Shown here: positions 1-8,972 of the stretch, piece by piece
How the letters are laid out: every line of letters starts with the position of its first letter
Position numbering within the stretch: the first letter of the stretch is position 1
Source of the DNA: Traorella massiliensis
GTDB lineage: Bacteria > Bacillota_I > Bacilli_A > Erysipelotrichales > Erysipelotrichaceae
Reading direction: 5' to 3'
Assembly (NCBI RefSeq): GCF_900104665.1
Contig: NZ_LT629967.1
Location: 317,624-381,623, forward strand
DNA: 64,000 bases
Notes under the pieces: model-generated
The model's database searches: none
The model's input: the letters and a program-made list of their open reading frames with translations, nothing else
Told to the model about the DNA's origin: nothing
Position numbers and translations under genes: made by a program

Positions 1-1544
1 AGTCGATATCTTATATGATATTTCTCATCCGCTAATTTAGTTACTCCCAGCCGTTCATAATCTTTCAATACTTTCGGTACTGTGTACTCTTTTCTATTCG
101 TTTTATACAATTCCTTTAATGACTGATAAATCTCATTCCTGATAATCAATGCTATGAATGATACGAACACTTTGCTTTCAAGTTTCTCTTCCGAATGTAC
201 TCTGAATACATCATTCCCTAAATATGTCTTTTCCATCCTGAATATCTTTTCCACCGCATCCCTATCCCGATATGTTTCCAGCGCTTCTTCTGCACTCATC
301 TTTTTTGACGTCACTATCGCAAAATATCCCGCTTTATTTATCAGCTTCATGATTTCGTTATCTTTTCTTTGATAATTCATGAAGTATCCATTCTCATCAA
401 ATCCCAATCGATAATATTTCTCATAGCTTTTCACATCTTCTGCTTTCTTTATCTTTTTCTCTTTCTTCTTCTCTAACTCCTCATCCATCTTATTGAATCT
501 GTTATTGATCGTAATCTTTTCTTTTTCCGCTTCTATTCCATTATAATATACATGCACATATTCTTTTTTTCCTGTATTGAATAAATCCTTCTCTACTGTC
601 ATCCCGTACAGTTCGTATCCCTGCATATAATTTGAATATCCGTTCTTTAATACTGCTCCTGCTTCTTCTGCCGCTTCCTGTATGAACTTTGCATTCCCCT
701 TCGTCATCAGTATATAGTCATAATTATGCTTTTCGAAATACCTTATATTCCGTAATGAAAAATATCCCCTGTCCAGTATGAATCCTATTTCCCTGCATCC
801 GTACTGCCGGGCTCTCTCCACCATCTTTTCACATTCCGTATTGTCGATGATGCTTCCCGGAAACAATTCATAGAATAAAGGCACCTGATCCGTCTGATTA
901 TATCCTATTGATAAATTCACTTGCGGTAATTCATCACGATCCTTCGCATGTCCGTATTCTGCCAATTCAAGATTTCCTGCAGCACTGTTCATATTCGTCG
1001 AATCATAAGCTATATAGATTTGCTTCTCAACATGCATATGTACCCACGATCTGATGAACAAATCGATATCCTTTACTTTTATTTTTTTAAACAGTCTTCC
1101 TATCGCATTATCATCGAAGTTCTCTGCACTGAACAATGTGTGATTATATCCATAGTCTTCAAAATACTGCATTACGTTATTTTCGCTCATCATCATATAT
1201 GTCGCTATATCCAGGATCTTGTCCGAATCATCTTTGAAAATCGTCTCCAGCAGTTCTTTTAATCCATTCCCAGCACTTATCTTGTCCGCCACAAAATGAG
1301 GTCCCGCAATAACGAAGTCTGCTTTATCTCCGGGTTCATTCTGTTCATATGGAAATATTTCAAAATAGTTCCTGTTTGGAATCAGCTTTCCTTCTTCGTT
1401 AAGTTTTCCAATAGCTACTCTTACTGGTCTGGTTTGTTTTAATTCTGGCGAATATTTAACCCTTTGTGTCAAGTACACATAACTGCCACTTCTGCCTTTT
1501 ATGATGACTGTTCTTTCAGGTAAATCCACAGGATTTTGATGCAT
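1..1544 (-). CDS. IS4-superfamily (IS1634-like) DDE transposase, 3' end outside window
   Basis: A reading frame on the minus strand opens at an ATG at 1544, nine bases after an AGAAAGGA ribosome site, and stays open to the window edge (at least 514 codons), so the C-terminus is missing. It would cut and rejoin the ends of its insertion sequence. Visible catalytic pieces are an Asp in AYDST (about residue 180), an Asp in ILDRGYF (about 258), and YRDRDAVEKIFRMEK (about 424-439), which fits the Y-(2)-R-(3)-E-(6)-K signature of IS4-type transposases. A lysine-rich segment lies between the second Asp and the signature. The large size and layout resemble the IS1634 group. No frameshift is seen in the visible part, so the gene may be active. 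Family is fairly sure; subgroup is a judgement. Confidence 0.85.
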   Translation of the reverse strand, partial: MHQNPVDLPERTVIIKGRSGSYVYLTQRVKYSPELKQTRPVRVAIGKLNEEGKLIPNRNYFEIFPYEQNEPGDKADFVIAGPHFVADKISAGNGLKELLETIFKDDSDKILDIATYMMMSENNVMQYFEDYGYNHTLFSAENFDDNAIGRLFKKIKVKDIDLFIRSWVHMHVEKQIYIAYDSTNMNSAAGNLELAEYGHAKDRDELPQVNLSIGYNQTDQVPLFYELFPGSIIDNTECEKMVERARQYGCREIGFILDRGYFSLRNIRYFEKHNYDYILMTKGNAKFIQEAAEEAGAVLKNGYSNYMQGYELYGMTVEKDLFNTGKKEYVHVYYNGIEAEKEKITINNRFNKMDEELEKKKEKKIKKAEDVKSYEKYYRLGFDENGYFMNYQRKDNEIMKLINKAGYFAIVTSKKMSAEEALETYRDRDAVEKIFRMEKTYLGNDVFRVHSEEKLESKVFVSFIALIIRNEIYQSLKELYKTNRKEYTVPKVLKDYERLGVTKLADEKYHIRYR

Positions 1545-2095
1545 AAAATCATCCTTTCTATAGATGTATATTTATACATCTATTATATCATACTCTTTCC
1601 GAACAGAAAAGCTCAAATACGCTTATTTTATCACCTATTTGAGCTATTTATATTTTTTCTTTTTTATAGATGTATAAAACTAAATTAAGTTAACGATCTA
1701 AATCAATATCCTTTACTTTGTAATGTTTGGATAAATCTTGGTTTAGAATCTTTTTTTATTTTTCTTTTGAACAATTGATATGAACGACAACCGTTTACTA
1801 TCGTCTAAAGTATTATATTTCTATATATGCTCATATAAAGTGTCTTTGCTATATACAAGTCTGCAATCCTCATAAGAAATAAAAGAAAATTATATTCTTT
1901 ATTTTTTCTACCTCTCTCTAATTAATAAAAACTATATGTATGTCCTGTTTAATTAGAATATTTACAACTTAAGTCTATTTCCATTGAAATACTCTCAATT
2001 AAATCCATACTAAGAAATCAATTTATATAAAGCTCCCATAAAAACAACTCTATTCTCTAAATTTAGTATAATAGAGATTATTCATAAAAAGAATA
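1545..2095. other. AT-rich non-coding stretch with IS-end hairpins
   Basis: No convincing gene is seen. Next to the transposase start lies a perfect palindrome TAGATGTATA-TT-TATACATCTA at 1561-1582, and TAGATGTATA recurs as a direct copy at 1667-1676. Between them, GCTCAAATA (1611-1619) and TATTTGAGC (1636-1644) form a 9-bp stem with a 16-base loop. These are probably the regulatory or terminal end of the left transposon, but its exact boundary cannot be placed. The rest up to the next IS element is featureless AT-rich sequence. Confidence 0.5.
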
Positions 2096-3304
2096 ACTTG
2101 GTCAACGGCTTAACGCACTGGTAAGAAAATAAAAAAATTTATATAATTTTATTTTTGTTACATCTATTATGTAACAATAGGTATTAAGATAAAGGCAGAA
2201 GAAAGGAAGTGCCTTTATGTATACTAAAAACCATAGAAATCATTCTACTTCAACAGCAAAACACTTTAATATGATTCAGTTTCTTGAAAAATATTACAAT
2301 AATCCAGAAGAACAGCGTAAAACTTTAATTAAAATGCGTTTCCCTCAAGGATTTGTTTGTCCTGATTGTGGGGGTACAGAGTATCGCTGGCTTTCCACTA
2401 GAAATTGTATGCAATGTAAACGTTGTTCAAGACATATCCATATCCTTGCAGGGGCTGCTCTACAGGATTGCAGACTTTCTTTTTTTCAAATTCTTCTTGG
2501 TATCTATCTTTTTATTTCTGAACAATCCGGTATAAATGGTGTTTCTTTAGCTAATCAAATGGATGTGAATGTAAATACCGCTCGTTTATTTCTAAGAAAA
2601 TTACGAGCTGCCTGCTCTATAGGGAATGAAGAAACGATATTAAAAGGCACTGTTGAGTTAGATTGTGCCTATATCGGTGGAGTCGATCAAGGTGGAAAAA
2701 GAGGACTAGGATCTGATAAACAGACAGTTGCAGTATCTGTCGAAATTTGTGAGGTGGAAAACAAAAAAGGTGAAAAAACGAGGTTTCCCAGGCAAAGCTA
2801 GATTTCAGTTGATTAAATCAGAGAATGGAGAAGAAATAACAACCTTTGTAAAACGTGCAATATCCCCTAAAACCATAATATATTCAGATGGAGGAAAAGG
2901 AATCAGTGTACTTAATCAAGTAATAAAAGACGTTGATGGGAACGTAGTATATAAAGAGAATGGCGAACCAGTAAAAAGATACGATTATGAACTAAAATCA
3001 GAGATTTTTGATGAAAAGAAGAATCCATTAGAATGGGTACATACTTATATATCTAACCTGAAAGCAGAAATAATAGGCATATTTCATGGTATCTCTATGG
3101 GGTATTTAGAATCTTTTATAGATGAATATAATTGGAGATTTAACATGAGGACAATTTCTAACAATATGTATAAGATGGAAACTTTATTAAACCTTATTTT
3201 TAAAGCGCCTATTACAACTGAAAAACATTTAAAGAAAATTAGCACTTAATCTTTAATATATCATTATTGGTTTTGCTCTTCACGTGCGTCATAACGTTGA
3301 CCAT
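2096..3304 (+). mobile_element. IS1595-type insertion sequence, about 1.2 kb, decayed
   Basis: The element carries one transposase frame, now broken. Imperfect terminal inverted repeats frame it: 2100-2121 (beginning GGTCAACG) and the reverse complement of 3281-3302 agree at 16 of 22 positions, including GGTCAACG and ACGCAC blocks. A 9-base direct repeat AAAGAATAA flanks the pair at 2088-2096 and 3305-3313, consistent with the 8-bp target duplications usual for this family. The exact outer ends are uncertain by two or three bases. Confidence 0.7.
2217..3249 (+). pseudogene. IS1595 (ISXO2-like) transposase, frameshifted
   Basis: Two overlapping frames together make one transposase of about 345 residues. 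The first (2217-2801) holds an N-terminal zinc ribbon (CPDC...CMQC-K-RC) and the first catalytic Asp in VELDCAYIGG. The second (from about 2770 to 3249, in the +1 frame) holds the second Asp in IYSDGGKG and the C-terminal FIDEYNWRFN block typical of ISXO2-like DDE enzymes. The switch falls in the A-rich stretch at about 2765-2790. The needed shift is +1, not the -1 slippage that IS elements normally programme, and no suitable slippery heptamer sits in frame, so I call a disabling mutation. Start chosen at the ATG after GAAAGGAAGTG. Confidence 0.85.
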
Positions 3305-3585
3305 AAAGAATAATTAATTTCGATTATTTTTAAACTTGTTGGAAAAAATTTTTTAATATTTCTAAATAATTTTAGCTTATATATGTTATATAAAATTATT
3401 TTTTACTATATATATATAAAAAGAAATAATTATATTTGTAAATAATTACACGATACTGAAATACATTATCTACATGATCATATTAATTTTTAAAATTTCA
3501 ATCAATGTATCAGCTGAAAAGAAGACATATTTAGAATCTAAGTAATTATTTTGACACAGAAATCTATAACTAAATCTTGATATAA

Positions 3586-3897
3586 CTATAACTTAGAATG
3601 TGCATTTAAAAAAATTGGAAGAATCATTTTTAAAGTATCTTTTGAAATATATAACATAATTAGATTAACCATTTCTTTTTCATTAAGTTTACTTTTTGAA
3701 ATGACCCAATTAAAAATAATAGAAGTCAAAGCAATTGCTTGAAAAATTACTTTATCCTTTTCTAAATCTGAAAAATTAAAATAAAGATTTTTATCAGAAA
3801 TATAATCAAAAAATATATGTTCTTTGTGGATCATTGATAAAGACTTAAAATATTTTTCGTTTTTCTTGAAAAATAGCAAATGATAATAAATGTATTT
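3586..3897 (-). pseudogene. Truncated TetR-family regulator, ligand-binding part only
   Basis: An open frame of about 100 codons has no ATG; the usable start would be a TTG at 3879, and upstream codons stay open to a TAA at 3898-3900. The sequence is helical and amphipathic (FFKKNEKYFKSL, then IALTSIIFNWVISKSKLNEKEM), which resembles the C-terminal domain of TetR-like repressors. The helix-turn-helix half that should precede it is absent, since the neighbouring dehydrogenase promoter begins there. It may have repressed that divergent gene before truncation. Recognition is by general resemblance only; it could instead be a small unrelated protein. Confidence 0.4.
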
Positions 3898-3951
3898 TTA
3901 TATGAAAAAATTGTATATTATTAAATTATAAATGTCAAGGAGGATGTAACA

Positions 3952-4707
3952 ATGAGATTTAGTAACAGAACGGCAATTATTACTGGAGCTGGAGGTGGAT
4001 TAGGAAAAGCATATGCAAAAGCTATTTTATCAGAAGGTGGTAATGTAGTTATTGCAGAATTCGACGATGTTAAAGGTAAATCAACAGAAAAAGAATTCAA
4101 AGAAAATGGATGGAATGTTTTATTTGTTCATTGTGATGTTTCTAAGGAAGAAGATGTAATTAATACTGTAAACAAAACACTTGAAACATTTGGCAATATT
4201 GATATTCTTATTAATAATGCACAATGTACTAACGATGTTCATGCAACAGTTGAAAATACTTCTATTGAAATGGTAAAAAGATGCTGGGAAACTGGTTTTT
4301 TAGGTGCATTCATGTTTGAAAAATATTGTTTACCTCACATGAAAAAAAACCAATATGGTAGAATCGTCAATATAGCAAGCGCAACTGGTGCATTAGGGCA
4401 AGAAGGTTTTTCTGCATATGGTTCAAATAAAGAGGCAATGAGAGGATTAACTAGAATTACTGCTGTTGAATATGGAGCATATGGAATTACATGTAATTCA
4501 ATTACACCTAATGCTTTCACAGAACCAGCTCAAATATGGGCAGAAGCAAATCCTGAACAATATAAAGCAATCTGTAGCACATTAATATTAAAACGTATGG
4601 GAGATCTTGATAAAGATATTGCGCCAATTGTTGCATTTTTAGCTTCAGAAGATTCAAGATATGTTACAGCTCAAACTATTGGTGCTGATGGAATGATTAG
4701 ATATTAA
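3952..4707 (+). CDS. Short-chain dehydrogenase/reductase (SDR)
   Basis: This 251-residue protein is a classical NAD(P)-dependent oxidoreductase, probably cytosolic. The N-terminal Rossmann signature TGAGGGLGKAY is at residues 11-21. Asp62 (HCDVS) should contact the adenine. NNAQ replaces the usual NNAG near residue 88. The catalytic Ser lies in NIASATG, and Tyr-Lys in AYGSNKE (about residue 160). A strong AAGGAGG site precedes the ATG. It stands alone between a TetR remnant and a terminator, so its substrate cannot be read from context. Steroid or bile-acid hydroxyl groups are common targets of gut SDRs, but that is only a possibility. Family assignment is firm; substrate is unknown. Confidence 0.9.
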   Translation: MRFSNRTAIITGAGGGLGKAYAKAILSEGGNVVIAEFDDVKGKSTEKEFKENGWNVLFVHCDVSKEEDVINTVNKTLETFGNIDILINNAQCTNDVHATVENTSIEMVKRCWETGFLGAFMFEKYCLPHMKKNQYGRIVNIASATGALGQEGFSAYGSNKEAMRGLTRITAVEYGAYGITCNSITPNAFTEPAQIWAEANPEQYKAICSTLILKRMGDLDKDIAPIVAFLASEDSRYVTAQTIGADGMIRY

Positions 4708-4730
4708 TTATTATCTAATAAAATTAATAA

Positions 4731-4770
4731 AAAAAAACATTTTTGAAATATAATCAAAAATGTTTTTTTT
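4731..4770 (+). terminator. Terminator after SDR gene
   Basis: AAAACATTTTTGA pairs with TCAAAAATGTTTT across a short AT-rich loop and is followed by a T-run. It ends the dehydrogenase transcript and could serve both directions. Confidence 0.8.
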
Positions 4771-4889
4771 AGGGGAAACCAATATATAACAATAATTAAA
4801 ATATTGTTAATAAAATTTTCTTTATTTTATCAATTTTATCAATAATATAATTATGTAACTTTCATCAAAATAATTAGATTTCTCTGATT

Positions 4890-5483
4890 TTATTCCATCT
4901 TCTTTCTATTTTCCATTGCTTTGATCAAAGTCATTTCATCAGCATAATCAAGATGTGCTCCCATTGGCAAACCATGAGCAATTCTTGTTGCATGAATATT
5001 TTTCTTTTCTAATAGTTTTGATAAATATAAAGCTGTTGTTTCACCTTCAACTGTAGGATTGGTAGCAATAATTACTTCCGAAATACTATCATCACACCTT
5101 TTTATTAACGCATCAATATTAATATCATCTGGCAAAATACCCTTTGATGGAGATATAGCACCATTAAGCACATGATATACACCTTTGTATTCATTTGTTT
5201 TCTCCATTGCCATTAAGTCTTGTACTTGTTCAACTACACAGATTGTAGTAATATCTCTTGTAGTATCTTTACATATCTCACATAAATCATCTTCAGCTAA
5301 ATTACCACATACCTTACATTTATGGAGTTTGTTTTTTGCTAAAGAGCAGGCTTTTAAAAAGTCATCTATTTCTTCCTGATCCCATTTTAAAAATTCAAAA
5401 GCATAACGTTCTGCAGTTTTTTGACCGACACCAGGAAATTTTCTAAAACACTCAACAAGTGTTTCAAATATTGGTGGATACAT
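4890..5483 (-). CDS. recR: Recombination mediator RecR
   Basis: RecR (197 residues, normal length) works with RecO and RecF to load RecA onto gapped DNA. The order of parts is standard: a helix-hairpin-helix KFPGVGQKTAERYAFE near the N-terminus; a four-Cys zinc finger (CKVCGNLAEDDLCEIC, about residues 56-71); and a Toprim domain with VVEQVQDLMAMEKT and the later TNPTVEGETTALYL. Its start codon shares a base with the stop of the YbaB gene just upstream, so the two are translationally coupled. The dnaX-ybaB-recR order is the conserved Firmicute arrangement. Confidence 0.97.
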   Translation of the reverse strand: MYPPIFETLVECFRKFPGVGQKTAERYAFEFLKWDQEEIDDFLKACSLAKNKLHKCKVCGNLAEDDLCEICKDTTRDITTICVVEQVQDLMAMEKTNEYKGVYHVLNGAISPSKGILPDDINIDALIKRCDDSISEVIIATNPTVEGETTALYLSKLLEKKNIHATRIAHGLPMGAHLDYADEMTLIKAMENRKKME

Positions 5484-5779
5484 TAGAATGCTCCTGGCAT
5501 TTTAACGCCACCTGTTATTTTTGCCAATTCTTGTTCGTGTTCTGTTTTTGCCTTTTCAATGACCTTATTAACTGTAACTGCAATCATATCTTGAAGTATA
5601 TCGAGATCCTCCAAATTTTTACTTTTGATTTTGATTGCGGTTATATGATACTTTCCATCACATTCTACGCAAACTAAGTCATTTTCTTCTACATAAGTTC
5701 TCATTTCTAGTTTCTGTTCTATTTTTTTAAGATCAGACTGCATTTTTTGTGCTTGTTTTAATAATGCTTGTACATTCAT
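5483..5779 (-). CDS. YbaB/EbfC nucleoid-associated protein
   Basis: This 98-residue protein belongs to the YbaB/EbfC family, small dimeric DNA-binding proteins that form a tweezer-like dimer. It starts MNVQALLKQAQKMQSDLKKIE, a heptad-like helix, and ends with the family's GGVKMPG motif. It lies five bases downstream of dnaX and overlaps recR by one base, a conserved three-gene unit linked to recombination and repair. A good ribosome site (AAGGAGTAA) precedes the ATG. The exact biological role of the family in Firmicutes is not settled. Confidence 0.93.
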   Translation of the reverse strand: MNVQALLKQAQKMQSDLKKIEQKLEMRTYVEENDLVCVECDGKYHITAIKIKSKNLEDLDILQDMIAVTVNKVIEKAKTEHEQELAKITGGVKMPGAF

Positions 5780-5784
5780 TTTTA

Positions 5785-7509
5785 TTACTCCTTTATTTCT
5801 ATATTTTCTTCTCCAAATAAATTTTTTACTAATTCTAAACTATCTTCTTCTAATTTTACTGTTGCAGCTTTAGGTAAAGTATGACTTCTTTGGCGCTGAA
5901 TAAATTCATTGATAAGTTGTTTCTGCTCTTCGTCTGTAACTGCAAATACTTTTTTCTTTTTTAATAACAGAACTTCCATGAAATCCATTAATGATCCTTG
6001 TGCATCTATTTCATTTATTTCATTGGCAATTGCTTCATTTTTTACTGAAACAATTATATATTCCTTACCACTGGCTACCACATTTATATCTCTTAACAAA
6101 TTTGCATATCTTGCCCATGCTGGACTAAGATAGTAATTAGCTATATTTTCTATTTTTGTTAAATCTTCATGTTTATAACTTTTATTAGCACCTACAAGTA
6201 GTGAAAGAAGATATTCATGATCTAACCCTTTTACTTCTTTTTTTATAGCCCTTTTATACTTAACTGTATCTTCGTTGATATCTTTTTCAACTGTTTTTAC
6301 TTCGCTTGCTACAGTATATAGGCTGTCATCTTTTGTTAAAGATATGTTTTCGATATTCACATTTTCGCTTGTTATGCTTGTTGGCTTTTCTTTGTTGATT
6401 ATTAATGTTTCACGTGAAACATTTTTATTTTCATCTGCCGTTGTCATCATATTTAATAAACAAACTTCAAAATATGACTGAATATTTGATGCAAAACGAT
6501 ATTCATCATATGTCTTTATCAACTCTTCTATCATTTGTAATCTTTCTTTTGTAGATCGTTGCAGCTTAGCGGCATGAATTTCACTCTCATTTAAAATCGT
6601 ACATAAAGACGCATCTTTTGAATAATCATGAATCACACTTTCTTTTAGAATTTCAATCAGATCGTTTGTACAACGTTTAATATCTATTCCACGTTCAACG
6701 AATTCATTGATTTTTTTCATACATCCTTTTGCATCTTGATCAGACACCATCTGTAATAGTTCTATTTTTTCAGGAACAGTAACTATACCATAGATAGCAT
6801 TTATAGCTTCACAGCTAAGTTTATCTAATGAATAGGCGATTACTTGATCTATAATACTTAATGCATCACGCATCCCTCCGTCTGCTAATTGACAAACAAG
6901 GCGTACCGCTTCTTCTTCATATTGAATATTTTCTTTTTCTAATATTATCTTTACTCTTTCCATCATATCTTTGATACTGATTTTAGTAAAATCATATTGC
7001 TGACATCTAGAAATGATAGTAGGTAATACTTTATGTGGCTCTGTTGTTGCGAAAATAAAGATAACATGAGCAGGTGGTTCTTCAATAGTTTTTAAAAGAG
7101 CATTAAATGCTCCAGAAGTCATCATATGAACCTCATCAATAATATATACTTTATATTTTCCTTTTAAAGGAGCATATTTGATCTTTTCTATTAAATCACG
7201 TACTTCATCAACACCATTATTACTTGCTGCATCGATTTCAATGATATCGGGATGATTTCCTTGCTGAGCAGCAATACAATTTTCACACTTCCCACATGGG
7301 CGAACTGTTTTACTTTCACAATTAATCGTTTTTGCAAAAATCTTCGCAATACTTGTTTTTCCTGTTCCTCTCGGACCACAAAACAGGTAAGCATGAGCAA
7401 TACGATTCTGTAGTACAGCATTTTGAAGTGTTTTAACAATATGCTTTTGACCAGCAACATCTTCAAAACTAGTTGGTCTATATTTTCGATATAATGCAAT
7501 ATAAGCCAT
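5785..7509 (-). CDS. dnaX: DNA polymerase III subunit gamma/tau
   Basis: DnaX (574 residues) is the clamp-loader ATPase that couples polymerases at the fork. The N-terminal AAA+ module shows Walker A GPRGTGKTS (about 45), a four-Cys zinc knot (CGKCENC within residues 64-79), Walker B IIDEVHMM and sensor FATTEPHKV. The C-terminal third is lysine-rich and variable, as in other tau proteins. Unusually, a perfect parS site is embedded in the coding sequence at 6406-6421, read as the residues NVSRETL. It heads the dnaX-ybaB-recR operon and follows tadA and the SRP RNA on the same strand, the standard order near oriC. Confidence 0.97.
   Translation of the reverse strand: MAYIALYRKYRPTSFEDVAGQKHIVKTLQNAVLQNRIAHAYLFCGPRGTGKTSIAKIFAKTINCESKTVRPCGKCENCIAAQQGNHPDIIEIDAASNNGVDEVRDLIEKIKYAPLKGKYKVYIIDEVHMMTSGAFNALLKTIEEPPAHVIFIFATTEPHKVLPTIISRCQQYDFTKISIKDMMERVKIILEKENIQYEEEAVRLVCQLADGGMRDALSIIDQVIAYSLDKLSCEAINAIYGIVTVPEKIELLQMVSDQDAKGCMKKINEFVERGIDIKRCTNDLIEILKESVIHDYSKDASLCTILNESEIHAAKLQRSTKERLQMIEELIKTYDEYRFASNIQSYFEVCLLNMMTTADENKNVSRETLIINKEKPTSITSENVNIENISLTKDDSLYTVASEVKTVEKDINEDTVKYKRAIKKEVKGLDHEYLLSLLVGANKSYKHEDLTKIENIANYYLSPAWARYANLLRDINVVASGKEYIIVSVKNEAIANEINEIDAQGSLMDFMEVLLLKKKKVFAVTDEEQKQLINEFIQRQRSHTLPKAATVKLEEDSLELVKNLFGEENIEIKE
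6406..6421. promoter_or_regulatory. parS site inside dnaX
   Basis: TGTTTCACGTGAAACA is a perfect 16-bp palindrome identical to the bacterial parS consensus bound by ParB/Spo0J for origin segregation and SMC loading. It lies about 13 kb from oriC, within the usual parS range. Confidence 0.93.
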
Positions 7510-7552
7510 AAAACACCTGCTTTCTGCTTTTTATTATATCATTATCAATTCT

Positions 7553-7999
7553 CTATTTCATTCTTTTTTGTCTAAAAAAATCCTTTAATATTTGTGAGCA
7601 CTCTTCACACTCCAAATATATTGTTTCAGGATAATGATTATATCCTTTCGTTTCATACATTCTCATAACAGATTCAATCGATCCGCCTTTAGGATCTTTT
7701 GCACCATAAATAACTTTTTTTATTCTTGATTGTAGAATAGCACCTGCACACATCGGACATGGTTCAAGGGTTACATACAATTCACACTCTTCCAGACGCC
7801 AGCTGCCTATCTTGCGACAAGCCTTTTCTATTGCTAGTATTTCAGCATGAGCTGTTGATATCTGCTTTGATTCACGCAAATTATGCGCACGAGCAATTAC
7901 TTGATCATCATGAACGATAATTGCCCCAATAGGTACTTCATCTTTTTTAAATGCTTTTTCTGCTTCCTTTAAAGCGAGCTGCATATATCTATTTTCCAT
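7553..7999 (-). CDS. tadA: tRNA-specific adenosine deaminase
   Basis: TadA (148 residues) converts the wobble adenosine of tRNA-Arg(ACG) to inosine. The zinc-cytidine-deaminase fold is clear: HAEILAIEKA (zinc His plus catalytic Glu) near residue 54, and PCPMCAGAI (zinc Cys pair) near residue 84. Length and the N-terminal YMQLALKEAEKAF helix are typical. It sits between the SRP RNA and dnaX, as in Bacillus, and starts at the ATG after an AGGTGAAA site. Confidence 0.96.
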   Translation of the reverse strand: MENRYMQLALKEAEKAFKKDEVPIGAIIVHDDQVIARAHNLRESKQISTAHAEILAIEKACRKIGSWRLEECELYVTLEPCPMCAGAILQSRIKKVIYGAKDPKGGSIESVMRMYETKGYNHYPETIYLECEECSQILKDFFRQKRMK

Positions 8000-8014
8000 A
8001 TTTCACCTATAATA

Positions 8015-8098
8015 AAAGCTACCACACATGACAGCGCCACCTTATGGCTGCTTCGTTCCCGACCTGACCAGGTTCAGTAGATATCATTGTGATAGCTT
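8015..8098 (-). ncRNA. ffs: Small bacterial signal recognition particle RNA
   Basis: The transcript strand carries the diagnostic SRP core GGTCAGGTCGGGAACGAAGC around 8040-8075, which forms the Ffh-binding internal loops and GGAA-type tip. The ends AGCTATCACA and TGTGTGGTAGCT pair to close a single long hairpin of about 84 nt. There is no Alu domain, so this is the short 4.5S-like form. The location beside tadA and dnaX is the conserved one. Confidence 0.93.
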
Positions 8099-8102
8099 AG
8101 AT

Positions 8103-8132
8103 ATTATAACATAATTGACTAGCAATATACAA
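8103..8132 (-). promoter_or_regulatory. Promoter of SRP RNA
   Basis: TTGTAT (8132-8127) and TATAAT (8108-8103) are separated by 18 bases on the minus strand. The predicted start at about 8096 coincides with the 5' end of the SRP RNA hairpin. Confidence 0.75.
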
Positions 8133-8196
8133 GATTAAACTTCAATCATTTGAATACTACTACATTATCTATTCATCTATATACATTAAATTATAT

Positions 8197-8868
8197 TTAC
8201 TTTTTTACTACTGCATACATCAACATCGGAAAATCAGGTTCTACATGAGTAATCCCCTTTTCAATCACTTCTAATCCATTAGAAATAATTTCAGATGTAA
8301 AGGTGACAAAATTGACGATCCTGCAAGATGTCTCTGTAATCATTAATTCTTCTTGTGTTTCTTCATGTATTCTTTTACCTAAATCAAATGCTTTATTGAT
8401 ATCGCTTTTCTTTTCAAATTCGCCATCTCCCATCGTACATATGAGAGCAAGACCGTCTGCTTTTAAATGCTTATGAATAAATTGATAAAATTTATTTCTA
8501 TCCTCATCTAATACAAGCATATGTAGAACTGCAACTGCATAAATAAATTTAAATGATTCCTGTAAAGAATCTTGAAGACAGTCTAAGACTTTAAAATAAT
8601 CTTTGTAATCTGGATATTTTTTACGATTATAATGTATAACTTCTTCGGAAACATCTGTTGCGGAAACATGATAGCCTTTTTTTAATAAACAAATGGCATC
8701 TCTTCCTTCACCACAACCAATTTCTAGAATTTTATCATCAGATGTTATGTGATATTTTAGAATAGTATCCATTACGATTTGTGAAGGATTTTCTGATGCC
8801 CATTGAAGTGAATGTTCATGCACCTGCTTATATCTATCATCATAAGCTTTATAATAATCTTTTTTCAT
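8197..8868 (-). CDS. Class I SAM-dependent methyltransferase
   Basis: The 223-residue protein has a SAM-binding fold: motif I ILEIGCGEGRDAI (about residues 48-60), an acidic loop ATDVSEEVI after strand 2, and FIYAVAVLHML as the post-II region. The substrate is unknown. I place the start at the ATG at 8868, right after an AGGAGG site. An upstream in-frame ATG at 8973 lies inside a parS site and would add a tail with no family resemblance. The gene sits between serS and the SRP RNA and is not part of the usual origin gene set. Confidence 0.88.
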   Translation of the reverse strand: MKKDYYKAYDDRYKQVHEHSLQWASENPSQIVMDTILKYHITSDDKILEIGCGEGRDAICLLKKGYHVSATDVSEEVIHYNRKKYPDYKDYFKVLDCLQDSLQESFKFIYAVAVLHMLVLDEDRNKFYQFIHKHLKADGLALICTMGDGEFEKKSDINKAFDLGKRIHEETQEELMITETSCRIVNFVTFTSEIISNGLEVIEKGITHVEPDFPMLMYAVVKK

Positions 8869-8956
8869 TATATATGGTCCTCCTATTTTTATTATTATAT
8901 CATTCCATATTCGATAATAATAGATAATAAAAACGAGGATAACCTCGTTTTTTAGA

Positions 8957-8972
8957 TGTTTCACGTGAAACA
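8957..8972. promoter_or_regulatory. parS site between methyltransferase and serS
   Basis: A second perfect TGTTTCACGTGAAACA palindrome lies directly after the serS stop codon, 10 kb from oriC and 2.5 kb from the site in dnaX. It is intergenic once the methyltransferase start is set at 8868. Confidence 0.93.

Noticed and set aside
948-1262. Plus-strand frame of 104 codons
   Set aside because: It is the shadow of the left transposase; no ribosome site and unlikely composition.
2765-2790. Programmed frameshifting in the IS1595 transposase
   Set aside because: The shift needed is +1, the A-run is not placed as a -1 slippery heptamer, and the family normally uses one frame.
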